From Ferriphaselus amnicola (lineage in GTDB: Bacteria; Pseudomonadota; Gammaproteobacteria; Burkholderiales; Gallionellaceae): 64,000 bases of DNA. The DNA lies in contig NZ_AP018738.1 in the NCBI RefSeq assembly GCF_000974685.2, positions 682,001 to 746,000 of the forward strand, written 5' to 3'. Below, in pieces: positions 1-8,183 of this stretch. The translations under genes were made by a program, and so were the position numbers. The notes beneath the pieces were generated by a model. It was not told the origin of the DNA, ran no database searches, and saw only the letters and a program-made list of their open reading frames with translations. The first letter of the stretch is position 1; every line of letters starts with the position of its first letter.

Positions 1-534
1 AGCTTTTCTGCCGATACATTGCCGCCTGTCAATACGGCAGATGACCTGGGTCCTCAGGTCGATCAGCCTATCGAGTTCCCACATAACCGGCACGCCAAGG
101 ATATGGGGATCAATTGTATGTACTGCCATACCTATGCACGTCGCGCCCCAGTTGCCGGGATTCCGCCTTTGCAAAAATGTATGGGATGTCACAACGGTAT
201 CGAATCCGTGAAAGATAAGCCCCGTATCAAGGAGCTGTTCAAGCATTGGGAAGAGAAAAAGCCGATCGCCTGGAAAAAAGTGCACGACCTGCCTGACTAT
301 GTTCGTTTCAACCACGAACGTCACGTTAAGCGCTTCATCGTGCAGCAGGACAAGCCGGTTCAGGAAGTTTGCGGCTACTGTCATGGTGATGTGAAAGAAG
401 GCACGGTGGCGCGCCGCCAGAAGCCACTTTCCATGGGCTGGTGTGTCTCTTGTCACGAGAAGGCTCATCCGACGGACAAGACTGCGCAAGCGACTGCCCA
501 AGGGCCGAACGATTGCTGGCAATGCCACAAGTAA
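1..534 (+). CDS. actA: ACIII pentaheme cytochrome c subunit ActA (5' end outside window)
   Basis: Partial gene: frame 1 is open from the first base, so the true start lies to the left. Five CXXCH haem-binding motifs are visible at bases 115-129, 178-192, 370-384, 442-456 and 514-528 (CMYCH, CMGCH, CGYCH, CVSCH, CWQCH), the number expected of the ActA subunit. In the ACIII family ActA is a periplasmic, membrane-anchored pentahaem protein that passes electrons from the Fe-S subunit to ActE or a downstream carrier. The N-terminal membrane anchor is not in view. It is followed 39 bases later by actB1, and the whole actA-F order is conserved here. A pentahaem protein of another quinol-oxidising complex is less likely given the neighbours. 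Confidence 0.93.
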   Translation, partial: SFSADTLPPVNTADDLGPQVDQPIEFPHNRHAKDMGINCMYCHTYARRAPVAGIPPLQKCMGCHNGIESVKDKPRIKELFKHWEEKKPIAWKKVHDLPDYVRFNHERHVKRFIVQQDKPVQEVCGYCHGDVKEGTVARRQKPLSMGWCVSCHEKAHPTDKTAQATAQGPNDCWQCHK

Positions 535-573
535 GTCGTGGGCATTTGGACAGAATAAGCTAGAGAGGGTGTG

Positions 574-2772
574 ATGATCGAAAACGAGTTCAATCGACGC
601 GATTTCCTGAAAGTTCTGGGATGGAGTGGTGCGGCAGTTGCGGTGAGTGGCTGCGGCTTCACTTCGGTTCAGGATGGTGCGGAAACGGTGGTTTCTTATG
701 TGGAAGCCAATGAATACATGGTTCCTGGCATTGGGGTGTATTTCAACTCCACATGTGCGCAGTGTGACGCAGGCTGCGGTATCAGCGGCAAGGTGCGCGA
801 AGGTCGCGTATTGAAACTGGAGGGTAATGCAGCTTCCAGCATCAATCGTGGTCGCTTGTGTGGCTTGGGGCAGGCGGGCGTGCAAGCGCACTACAACCCT
901 GATCGCGTGACCGAGCCGCGTACTGGTAAGGGCGAGAAGCTCGACTGGGAAAAGGCGCTGGGGCAGGTTAAGGAAAAGCTGACTGGCGTTTCCGGCGACG
1001 AGATCGCCTTCCTGACTGGTAATCTCAGCGGGCATCTGAAGGTGTTGCTGGGTAACTACATGGATGCTCTGGGAAGTAAGAACCACTACGTTTATGACGC
1101 AGTGGCTCCGGCCGTAGTGCGTGCTGCCAACAAGAAGGCGTACGGCAGCGAGATGCCGGCGCTGCGTTTGGATAAAGCCAAGGTCATCGTGTCGTTCGGT
1201 GCGGACTTCCTCGGTTCTTGGGTGTCTCCGGTGAACTTCTCCCAGCAATATGCGCAGTTCCGCAAGGGCGTGAACAACGGCGGTCGCGGCGTGTTGGTGC
1301 AGATCGAACCGAAGATGACGCTGACTGGCGCGAATGCTGACCGATGGATCCCGGCTAATCCGGGTACGGAAGGTGTGCTGGCGCTGGGTCTGATCAATGC
1401 GCTCGGCGCAGCCGGCGTGTCGGTTCCATCCGACATCGCTGCGTCCGTGTCTGCATATGGTGTGGATCGTGTGAGTAAGGAAACTGGCGTATCGGCCGAG
1501 CAGATCCAGAAGCTGGCGACTGTGCTGAAAGAGCGTAGCCCAAGTCTGGTCATCGCAGGTGGCGGTGCTGAAGGTTATGCGCACGGCTCGCAGAACGCTG
1601 CGGCTGTTGCGTTGCTCAACCAAGTGCTGGGCAACGTCGGCAAGACTGTCGAAGCTCCGAGTGTGGTGCCGTTCCCGCAACTGGCTCCGACCGCTGGCGG
1701 TACGACAGGTCTGAAGGCGTTCAATGATGGTCTGGCCGCTGGTAAATTCAAGGTCGTGTTCACGCTGGGTGCGAACCCTGTGTATTCCGCGCCTGCATTT
1801 ATGAAGCTGTCCGATAATTTGAAGAAAGCCTCCTTCAAGGTTGCTCTCACGGATGCGATCGACGAGACCGCTGCGCAAGCCGATCTAGTGTTGCCGCTGG
1901 ACTCCGCAATGGAAAGTTGGGGTTCTTTGGTGGCCGAATATCAGGCAGATGACGCGCAGATCGGCATTCAGCAGCCCTTGATGGAACGCCTCTATGACAA
2001 TACCCGCAGCGCAGGGGATATTTTGTTGAGCTTGGTCAAGCAGCAAAAAGCTGATGATTACAAGGCCTTCGAAGACTACTACGCTTATCTGCGCGGTGCC
2101 GTGGTGCAAGCCAAGGGTGCGTTGGGCGGCGCGGGCATGGATGACGACGAGTTCTGGAACACGGTGCTGAGTAATGGCATCGTTAAGACTGGCAATGCGT
2201 CTTCTTCGTTGCGCGCAAGCGCTGCTGCGGTGGCTCTGCCAGCGGCTGTGGCTGCCGACTCGGCATTCCCTTTGCGTTTGTTGCCGTATGTGCAGCCGTC
2301 CTTCCGCGACGGTCGCCATGCCAACCTGCCTTGGCTGCAAGAGTCGCCCGATCCATTGACCACCATCGTGTGGGATAGCTGGGTCGAGATGCATCCGAGA
2401 ACTGCTGCCAAGTTGGGTGTCGTTGAGGGTGACATCGTCGAAGTCGCATCCAAGAGCGGTTCGATCAAAGCGCAAGCGTACATCTTCCCGGGCATTCATC
2501 CCGATGCGGTCTCGGTGCCGTTCGGAAATGGCCACACGACCTTGGGTCGTTACGCCAATGGCGTGGGTGCCAATGTGTTCCAGATGCTTGATCCTGTGTT
2601 CGATCAAGAGACTGGCGAACTGGCCATCAACGAGACACACGTCAAGATCAGCAAGGTGGGTCAACGCGTGATCGTGATTAAGGATGAGGGTGCCGCAGGC
2701 GGTAGCCAGGCAGGCAAGAAGATTGCTGGTCGCGTTGCATCGAACAAGATTGATCTTTCCAAGGAGGTCTGA
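574..2772 (+). CDS. actB1: ACIII molybdopterin-oxidoreductase-like subunit ActB1
   Basis: A 732-residue protein of the molybdopterin oxidoreductase fold. ATG at 574 is preferred over GTG at 571 because a GAGAGG Shine-Dalgarno lies at a better distance. The N-terminus carries a twin-arginine motif (RRDFLK, residues 8-13) and a hydrophobic stretch ending in VSGC at residue 27, which resembles a lipobox. Cysteines 61, 64, 68 and 96 form the C-x2-C-x3-C-xn-C pattern of a [4Fe-4S] site. In characterised ACIII the equivalent domain is fused to the Fe-S protein as one ActB chain; here it is separate. By analogy it is structural or electron-transferring and sits on the periplasmic side. Whether it binds a molybdenum cofactor cannot be told from the sequence. 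Confidence 0.9.
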   Translation: MIENEFNRRDFLKVLGWSGAAVAVSGCGFTSVQDGAETVVSYVEANEYMVPGIGVYFNSTCAQCDAGCGISGKVREGRVLKLEGNAASSINRGRLCGLGQAGVQAHYNPDRVTEPRTGKGEKLDWEKALGQVKEKLTGVSGDEIAFLTGNLSGHLKVLLGNYMDALGSKNHYVYDAVAPAVVRAANKKAYGSEMPALRLDKAKVIVSFGADFLGSWVSPVNFSQQYAQFRKGVNNGGRGVLVQIEPKMTLTGANADRWIPANPGTEGVLALGLINALGAAGVSVPSDIAASVSAYGVDRVSKETGVSAEQIQKLATVLKERSPSLVIAGGGAEGYAHGSQNAAAVALLNQVLGNVGKTVEAPSVVPFPQLAPTAGGTTGLKAFNDGLAAGKFKVVFTLGANPVYSAPAFMKLSDNLKKASFKVALTDAIDETAAQADLVLPLDSAMESWGSLVAEYQADDAQIGIQQPLMERLYDNTRSAGDILLSLVKQQKADDYKAFEDYYAYLRGAVVQAKGALGGAGMDDDEFWNTVLSNGIVKTGNASSSLRASAAAVALPAAVAADSAFPLRLLPYVQPSFRDGRHANLPWLQESPDPLTTIVWDSWVEMHPRTAAKLGVVEGDIVEVASKSGSIKAQAYIFPGIHPDAVSVPFGNGHTTLGRYANGVGANVFQMLDPVFDQETGELAINETHVKISKVGQRVIVIKDEGAAGGSQAGKKIAGRVASNKIDLSKEV

Positions 2773-2774
2773 CC

Positions 2775-3656
2775 GTGTCTGTATCAAATTTGTTAGCTAA
2801 CTGGTCTCAGTTCCGCCAGGCTCACCCTACGGAGGGCGACTTCCACAAGGAATACAAGTGGGCGATGGCCATTGACCTGGATGCTTGTACTGGCTGCAAT
2901 GCGTGTAGCGTTGCGTGTTACGCCGAGAACAACATTCCAGTGGTGGGCAAGGATAGATATGCTCGTGGCCACGCCATGCACTGGATGCGCGTCGAGCGTT
3001 ACTGGGATGAAGATAATCGTGATATGCCTGATCAAGGCGCACAATTCCTGCCGATGATGTGTCAGCAGTGCGAAGCGGCTCCGTGCGAAACGGTGTGTCC
3101 GGCCGGCGCGACTAACCACACTCCAGATGGCTTGAACTCGCAGATTTACAACCGCTGTGTGGGTTCGCGTTACTGCTCTGCGAACTGCCCGTTCAAGGTC
3201 CGCTATTTCAACTGGTGGGACTTCCCTAAGGAAGAAAACGTGTTCGCTGATCCACTGCCTCTGCAGTTGAATCCAGATGTGACTGTGCGTACCAAGGGTG
3301 TGATGGAGAAGTGCACTTTCTGCGTACAACGTCTGACAGTAGCCAAGCACAATGCGCGAAACGAGGGTCGTCTAGTGCAAGAAGGCGAAGTCCAAACAGC
3401 GTGCCAGCAGTCCTGTCCGACTAATGCCATCAGCTTTGGCAACATGGTTGATCCCGAGTCCAGAGTTGGCAAGCAATGGAAGGCGCAACAAGTTGATTTG
3501 GCAGCAGACAAGCAAGTCAAGGATGCGGGTGATGAAAGCCATGAGGTAGGTGAACATCACAGTGGCACTCAATTGCGCGGTTATCGTATCTTCGAAGAAC
3601 TGCGTGCCTATCCATCAGTGATGTACCTAGAACGCGTTCGTGAGAGCGCGGTTTAA
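2775..3656 (+). CDS. actB2: ACIII iron-sulfur subunit ActB2
   Basis: A 293-residue ferredoxin-like electron-transfer protein starting at GTG, with a strong AAGGAGG overlapping the end of actB1. Four cysteine-rich motifs are visible: residues 38-48 (CTGCNACSVAC), 95-107, 127-137 and 179-213. These match the four Fe-S clusters of PsrB/HybA-type proteins and of the B2 domain of ActB. The subunit should relay electrons from the quinol site in ActC towards the haems of ActA and ActE. Only 2 bases separate it from actB1, so the pair probably replaces the single fused ActB chain known from Bacteroidota-type complexes. The charged C-terminal segment (about residues 230-265) has low complexity. Confidence 0.92.
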   Translation: MSVSNLLANWSQFRQAHPTEGDFHKEYKWAMAIDLDACTGCNACSVACYAENNIPVVGKDRYARGHAMHWMRVERYWDEDNRDMPDQGAQFLPMMCQQCEAAPCETVCPAGATNHTPDGLNSQIYNRCVGSRYCSANCPFKVRYFNWWDFPKEENVFADPLPLQLNPDVTVRTKGVMEKCTFCVQRLTVAKHNARNEGRLVQEGEVQTACQQSCPTNAISFGNMVDPESRVGKQWKAQQVDLAADKQVKDAGDESHEVGEHHSGTQLRGYRIFEELRAYPSVMYLERVRESAV

Positions 3657-3673
3657 GGGAAAAGGAAAATAAG

Positions 3674-5032
3674 ATGGCAAAAGATATTCGTGAAGACATC
3701 TCTTGGGCACAGATCAATAGTGACGTGCTCAAGAGCTTGGAGTCGCCGCGTCCGATGTACTGGGTGATCATCGCGATCGCCTTGGCTATGTTCAGCTTGT
3801 TTGTCGGCGGCGAGATTTATCAATACCGTAACGGGATGTGGGTGTCGGGTCAGAACAATCCGCACGTTTGGGGGCTGTACATCGCCACCTTCATCTTCTG
3901 GATCGGTATGAGCCACTCCGGCACGCTGTTGTCAGCGATTCTGCACTTGATGCACGCAGACTGGCGTAAGCCGATCTACCGTTTCGCGGAAGCGATGACG
4001 ACTTTCTCGCTGATGACAGCGGGTCTGTTCGTGATGGTGCACTTGGGGCGTTTGTGGCAGTTTTACTATTCCGTTCCCTATCCGAACGAGCGTGGTCTGT
4101 GGCCGAACTTCCAGTCCCCGCTGCTGTGGGATGCGATGGCGATCTTTACTTACCTGAGTTCGTCCGTGATCTTCCTGTTCATCGGTATGATCCCCGACTT
4201 GGCGATCTGTCGTGATCACCTGCATCCGGGCTGGCGCAAGAAGTTGTACACCGTTCTGGCTTTGGGTTGGGAAGGTACGGATCGTCAATGGCGTAACTTC
4301 CGTGTGACCTATCTGACTGTGGCGTGTTATTTGATTCCATTGGCAGTGTCGGTGCACTCCATCGTGGCTTCTGACTTTGCGATGTCACAGCAACCAGGTT
4401 GGCACGTGACCTCGTTCCCTCCTTACTTCGTGGCGGGTGCGTTGTATTCCGGTTGTGCCGCGATCATCACGCTGTTCATCATCTTGCGCTATGTGTTCAG
4501 GTTCGAGGAATACATGACCCTGCCGATCCTGAAGAAGACCGCGCGTCTGACCTTTGCGATCGCCATGGTGTGGACTTACCTGAATGCGATCGAATTCGCT
4601 TCGGTGTGGTATAGCCATGATCAAGCGTCCAAGGATGTGTTGATTCAGAAGGCGACCGGCCCTTACGCGTTTGCATGGTGGGGCATGATCATCTGCGGCT
4701 CGGTGGTTCCGCTGGCGCTTGCCTTCAAGAAGGTGCAAACCAACATCCCAATGTTGTTCTCGGTATCGCTGTTGCTGAATATGGGCATGTGGCTGGAACG
4801 CTGGATGATTGTTTCTCCAACGTTCTCGCACGGTTACTATCCTTGGACATGGGATCACGATCAGTTCCCCAGTTTCTTGCAGTGGGGCATGGTGTTCGGC
4901 AGCTTTGGTTGGTTCACCCTGTTGTTCATGATTTTCTGTAAGGTGTTCCCCTCCATCTCCATGTATGAAGTGAAGGAAATGGTGTATCACCGCAGCTTGG
5001 CGTCAAAAATGGGCGGAAAGGGAGGTCACTAA
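3674..5032 (+). CDS. actC: ACIII NrfD-like membrane subunit ActC
   Basis: A 452-residue polytopic membrane protein of the NrfD/PsrC family with about ten hydrophobic segments, beginning near residue 30. ActC is the membrane subunit assigned a quinol-binding site and proposed proton path in ACIII. An AAGGA ribosome site precedes the ATG. It sits between the Fe-S subunit and actD, as in other ACIII operons. ActF, further downstream, is its shorter paralogue. A polysulfide-reductase-type PsrC is the main alternative, but the presence of ActD, ActE and ActF argues for ACIII. Confidence 0.92.
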   Translation: MAKDIREDISWAQINSDVLKSLESPRPMYWVIIAIALAMFSLFVGGEIYQYRNGMWVSGQNNPHVWGLYIATFIFWIGMSHSGTLLSAILHLMHADWRKPIYRFAEAMTTFSLMTAGLFVMVHLGRLWQFYYSVPYPNERGLWPNFQSPLLWDAMAIFTYLSSSVIFLFIGMIPDLAICRDHLHPGWRKKLYTVLALGWEGTDRQWRNFRVTYLTVACYLIPLAVSVHSIVASDFAMSQQPGWHVTSFPPYFVAGALYSGCAAIITLFIILRYVFRFEEYMTLPILKKTARLTFAIAMVWTYLNAIEFASVWYSHDQASKDVLIQKATGPYAFAWWGMIICGSVVPLALAFKKVQTNIPMLFSVSLLLNMGMWLERWMIVSPTFSHGYYPWTWDHDQFPSFLQWGMVFGSFGWFTLLFMIFCKVFPSISMYEVKEMVYHRSLASKMGGKGGH

Positions 5033-5560
5033 ATGACACAACGACATTTACTTGCCGTATTCAATAACTTTGATGAAGCGGAAGCGGTCATCAAAGAGTT
5101 GCGCGAGACACCCATCAAGGGCTTTAACTTTGATGATTTGACGATGAAGTCGCCGATTGAGCATCATGATGTTGAGGAAGTCTTGGGAAGCCGCTCTGCC
5201 AATGTGCAGTGGTTCACGCTGGTCGGATCGATTCTTGGTGGCTTGCTGGGCTTCTTCCTGATTTCGGGAGCTCAGGCGAATTTCTACCATCAAATCAAGG
5301 GTGGCAAGCCTTTGGTGCCGCTACCCCCGAACTTTGTGCTGACCTACGAGATGTTCATTTTGGGCGGCGTGTTCATCTCGGTGTTGGGCTTCTTGGTGTG
5401 TGCGGGTCTGCCGGCCAAGCGTTCGCCTTTGTACAGCGCTAAGGTGCAGGTCGATCAAATTGCAATTTTGGTGAAGGGTGATGATTCGGCAATCGCCGCG
5501 CTCAAGGCAGTGTTCACCAAGCATCAGGCTTTGGAAATTCAGGAAGAGGCTGGGAAATGA
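5033..5560 (+). CDS. actD: ACIII subunit ActD (DUF3341)
   Basis: A 175-residue protein with an N-terminal soluble domain (about residues 1-60) followed by two transmembrane segments separated by a loop containing PLVPLPPNFV, then a C-terminal soluble tail. This is the DUF3341 layout of ActD, a small membrane subunit with no cofactor, thought to hold the complex together. It starts immediately after the actC stop codon with a GGGAGG ribosome site inside the end of actC, and its end overlaps the actE start by 4 bases, indicating translational coupling. Confidence 0.88.
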   Translation: MTQRHLLAVFNNFDEAEAVIKELRETPIKGFNFDDLTMKSPIEHHDVEEVLGSRSANVQWFTLVGSILGGLLGFFLISGAQANFYHQIKGGKPLVPLPPNFVLTYEMFILGGVFISVLGFLVCAGLPAKRSPLYSAKVQVDQIAILVKGDDSAIAALKAVFTKHQALEIQEEAGK

Positions 5561-6084
5561 AAAAACTATCCTTGATAACTGCGTTGTTATTTGCGCCGTC
5601 GCTGGCACAAGCGTTCCCGTGGGATCATGACATGGCGAACCAGATCAGCATCAAGCCGCAAGAAAGTGTGGATGGCAAGGCTGGGGGCATGAAGTCCTTT
5701 CCCAAGCGCTCGGTACCCGCACCGGGAACTTCCACCTATGTGAAAGATACCGATGCGGCCGACAAGAAGCCTAACCCGATTGCAGCAGACGAGAAGTCTG
5801 TCGCTCAGGGTAAACACCTGTTTGAAATCTATTGCTCTGCCTGCCATGGTGCGGGGGGTAAGGGTGATGGTTTGGTCGGTGCAAAGCTGGTGCTCACGCC
5901 GTACGACTTGACGGCTGATGTGACTAAGGCGCGCAGTGATGGCTTCATCTGGGGCTATATGACGTTTGGCGGTGCGATCATGCCGTCCTACGCGAACGAT
6001 TTGAGCGCCACTGAGCGTTGGCATGTGGTCAACTATGTCCGCAAGACATTGCAAAGCGGTGCGGCTACAGCCGCTGCCAAGTAA
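5557..6084 (+). CDS. actE: ACIII monohaem cytochrome c subunit ActE
   Basis: A 175-residue periplasmic cytochrome c. The first 19 residues form a signal peptide with an ALAQAF-like signal peptidase I site (PSLAQA/FPWD). A single CXXCH motif (CSACH) lies near residue 93, and a methionine candidate for the sixth haem ligand is in GGAIMPSY near residue 143. ActE is the monohaem subunit that hands electrons from ActA to an outside acceptor or an oxidase. In some characterised complexes ActE is a lipoprotein; no lipobox is seen here. It overlaps actD by 4 bases. Confidence 0.9.
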   Translation: MKKLSLITALLFAPSLAQAFPWDHDMANQISIKPQESVDGKAGGMKSFPKRSVPAPGTSTYVKDTDAADKKPNPIAADEKSVAQGKHLFEIYCSACHGAGGKGDGLVGAKLVLTPYDLTADVTKARSDGFIWGYMTFGGAIMPSYANDLSATERWHVVNYVRKTLQSGAATAAAK

Positions 6085-6099
6085 GGGGGAGGCGAGATT

Positions 6100-7107
6100 A
6101 TGTCCTATTACAATTGGTCAGTTGTGACCGTAAGTTTTCTGGTGGTGTTGTCCCTGTCCTTGGGGGGTGTCGCACTAACGGCGACGCTGCATCTGGTCGG
6201 TGCTCGTTGGCAGTGTGAGGTTCGTGGATTGGCCAAGAGTTTGTTTGCCTTGTTCCCTCTGGCTTTTGTGCTTTTGCTGGTGCTGTTGGCTGGCGGTTCC
6301 AATACCTTCCCTTGGTTGGGCCACTTAGGTTCCAATGTCCATATGCCGGGTTGGTACACTCTGCCTTTGCTGGCAGCACGTGAAATCATCGGCATGCTGT
6401 TCATGGGCTATCTTTGCTCCTTGTATATCAAGCGTCAGGATGTGGCTGATCGTAGCGATGCGGACAGAGAGCGTTTCCATGACACCGCGACTTGGATCCC
6501 ATTCTTCTATGTGTTGTACGGAACTATGGTTTCTTGGGACTTTGAAATGACGCTGATGCCCTCCTGGCATAGTGCGATTTACGGTTTGCAGAATATCGTC
6601 AGTAATTTCGGTATGTATCTGTCCTTCTTGGTGGTGTGGGTGTTCTTTCTGAATGCCAGCGGTAAGCTGCGCGTCAACATCAAGGATCATATCCCTAACT
6701 ACATCGCTCAGATGCTGTTTGCCTTCACTTTGCTGTGGGTCTATACCTTCTTCGCACAGTACCTGACCATCTGGTACGGTAACTTGCCCGATGAAACTGA
6801 CCGTATCTATGCGATGCAAGATGGCAATTACACCTTCCTGTGGTGGTCGATGATTTTCCTGAAGTTTGTCATTCCGTTCGTGACTTTCTGCTTCCCCGGC
6901 CCACGTCACAGTTTATCTGCTATCAATTTCGTAGCGGTTTGTATTATCATTGGCACCCTTTTCGAGCGATTCAACTGGGTGGCGGGGATGGATGGTAAGG
7001 GCACGATGCCTTTGCTGGCTGTTCTTGTGGTGGGTGGTGTTGTAAGCACTATCGGCTACCATTTGGTTCGTTCGGCCATGCGCAAGAACCAGCTATTGAA
7101 GGTATAA
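6100..7107 (+). CDS. actF: ACIII membrane subunit ActF (NrfD-like)
   Basis: A 335-residue polytopic membrane protein with about nine or ten hydrophobic segments, distantly related to ActC. The stretch SWDFEMTLMPSWHSAIYG (about residues 145-163) matches the characteristic ActF signature with conserved Trp/Asp/Pro/His. An AGGGGGAGG ribosome site lies upstream. It is somewhat shorter than many ActF proteins (inference from memory of the family). It is the last act gene; sspA starts 7 bases downstream, and no cytochrome oxidase genes follow as they do in many ACIII clusters. Confidence 0.88.
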   Translation: MSYYNWSVVTVSFLVVLSLSLGGVALTATLHLVGARWQCEVRGLAKSLFALFPLAFVLLLVLLAGGSNTFPWLGHLGSNVHMPGWYTLPLLAAREIIGMLFMGYLCSLYIKRQDVADRSDADRERFHDTATWIPFFYVLYGTMVSWDFEMTLMPSWHSAIYGLQNIVSNFGMYLSFLVVWVFFLNASGKLRVNIKDHIPNYIAQMLFAFTLLWVYTFFAQYLTIWYGNLPDETDRIYAMQDGNYTFLWWSMIFLKFVIPFVTFCFPGPRHSLSAINFVAVCIIIGTLFERFNWVAGMDGKGTMPLLAVLVVGGVVSTIGYHLVRSAMRKNQLLKV

Positions 7108-7114
7108 ACCACTA

Positions 7115-7714
7115 ATGATGACGTTGTATTCAGGGACGACATGCCCATTCAGCCAGCGCTGCCGCATCGTGCTGTTTGAAAAGGGCATGGACTTCCAGAT
7201 CGTAGATGTAGATGTTTTCAACAAACCAGAAGACATCGCAGTGATCAATCCTTATGGCAAAGTGCCAGCTTTGGTGGAGCGGGATCTGATCCTGTATGAA
7301 GCCAATATCATCAATGAGTACATCGATGAGCGCTTCCCACATCCACAGCTGATGCCGGCAGATCCAGTCGCTCGTGCGCGTGCGCGTTTATTCTTGCACC
7401 GTTTCGAGCAGGATTTGTTCAGCCACATTCCCGCTATTGAGCACGGTTCGGACAAAGAGGCTGATCAAGCGCGGCTCGCGATTCGGGACGGACTGACTCA
7501 GATCGCCCCTATCTTCGCCAAGCAGAAATATATGCTGGGCGATGACTACTCTATGCTTGATGTGGCGATTGCTCCATTGTTGTGGCGTCTGGATCACTAT
7601 GGAGTCAAGCTGGGCAAGGAAGCTGTGCCGGTGATGAAGTATGCGGAGCGCTTATTCGCTCGCCCTGCCTATTTTGAAGCGATGACTCCCTCTGAAAAGG
7701 CGATGCGCAAGTAA
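7115..7714 (+). CDS. sspA: Stringent starvation protein A, GST-like RNA polymerase-associated factor
   Basis: A 199-residue protein with an N-terminal thioredoxin-like domain (TLYSGTTCPFSQRCR) and an all-helical C-terminal GST domain. The segments NPYGKVPALVERDLILYE and NEYIDERFPHPQLMPADP are diagnostic for SspA. SspA binds RNA polymerase and alters transcription during starvation or acid stress; it is not a detoxifying GST. It lies 7 bases after actF and directly abuts sspB, so it is probably co-transcribed with the ACIII genes. In many betaproteobacteria the genes in front of sspAB are petABC (cytochrome bc1). Confidence 0.95.
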   Translation: MMTLYSGTTCPFSQRCRIVLFEKGMDFQIVDVDVFNKPEDIAVINPYGKVPALVERDLILYEANIINEYIDERFPHPQLMPADPVARARARLFLHRFEQDLFSHIPAIEHGSDKEADQARLAIRDGLTQIAPIFAKQKYMLGDDYSMLDVAIAPLLWRLDHYGVKLGKEAVPVMKYAERLFARPAYFEAMTPSEKAMRK

Positions 7715-8119
7715 GTGGACGAGCTGTCAACCAAGCCCTACTTGATCCGTGCGATTTATGACTGGTGCACGGACAGCGGACTGACTCCCTATTTACATGT
7801 TCGTGTGGATGGGAATACGCGAGTCCCGCTGGCCTATATCAAGAATGGCGAGATTGTGTTGAATATCAGCTTGCAGGCGGTCAATAACCTGCATCTTGGC
7901 AACGATGACATCACGTGCAGTGGTCGCTTCGGCGGAGCTCCGCACCAGTTGTTCGTGCCCTTGGATGCGGTTATCGGCATCTATGCCAAGGAAAATGGTA
8001 ACGGTTTGGTGTTTCAAGGTGGTGAGTCCGCAGGTGCTGCATCCAAAGATGCGACGTCTGATGACGAGCCGCCCGAGCCGCCAGCCAGCCCTCGTCCGCA
8101 CCTGCGGGTGGTTAAATAA
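7715..8119 (+). CDS. sspB: ClpXP protease specificity-enhancing factor SspB
   Basis: A 134-residue protein starting with GTG immediately after the sspA stop. The N-terminal Sm-like substrate-binding domain (about residues 1-105) is well conserved (PYLIRAIYDWCTDSG, HVRVD, GRFGG). After a flexible acidic/proline-rich linker, the C-terminus ends RPHLRVVK, the short ClpX-binding tail of the SspB family. SspB tethers ssrA-tagged and other substrates to ClpXP. A rho-independent terminator follows at once, closing this transcription unit. Confidence 0.95.
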   Translation: MDELSTKPYLIRAIYDWCTDSGLTPYLHVRVDGNTRVPLAYIKNGEIVLNISLQAVNNLHLGNDDITCSGRFGGAPHQLFVPLDAVIGIYAKENGNGLVFQGGESAGAASKDATSDDEPPEPPASPRPHLRVVK

Positions 8120-8120
8120 G

Positions 8121-8142
8121 CCGCGTAAGCGGCTTTTTTATT
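8121..8142 (+). terminator. Rho-independent terminator after sspB
   Basis: Stem AGCCGC/GCGGCT with a GTAA tetraloop followed by a run of six T, two bases after the sspB stop codon. It should end the act-ssp transcript. Confidence 0.9.
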
Positions 8143-8183
8143 GCAGTCTTGGAGTGATAGACTCCGCTAATTGTCGTTTCCGT

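Noticed and set aside
1885-2787. A 300-codon minus-strand open frame opposite actB1
   Set aside because: It lies entirely antisense to a well-supported gene, has no recognisable motif, and reflects the codon bias of the sense strand.
1-7107. Alternative reading of the act cluster as a polysulfide reductase or Qrc-type complex
   Set aside because: The pentahaem ActA, DUF3341 ActD, monohaem ActE and second NrfD-like ActF in this order are specific to ACIII.
7896-8183. Upstream extension of nadC into sspB
   Set aside because: The extra N-terminus would overlap sspB and its terminator, and the family starts near 8184-8199.
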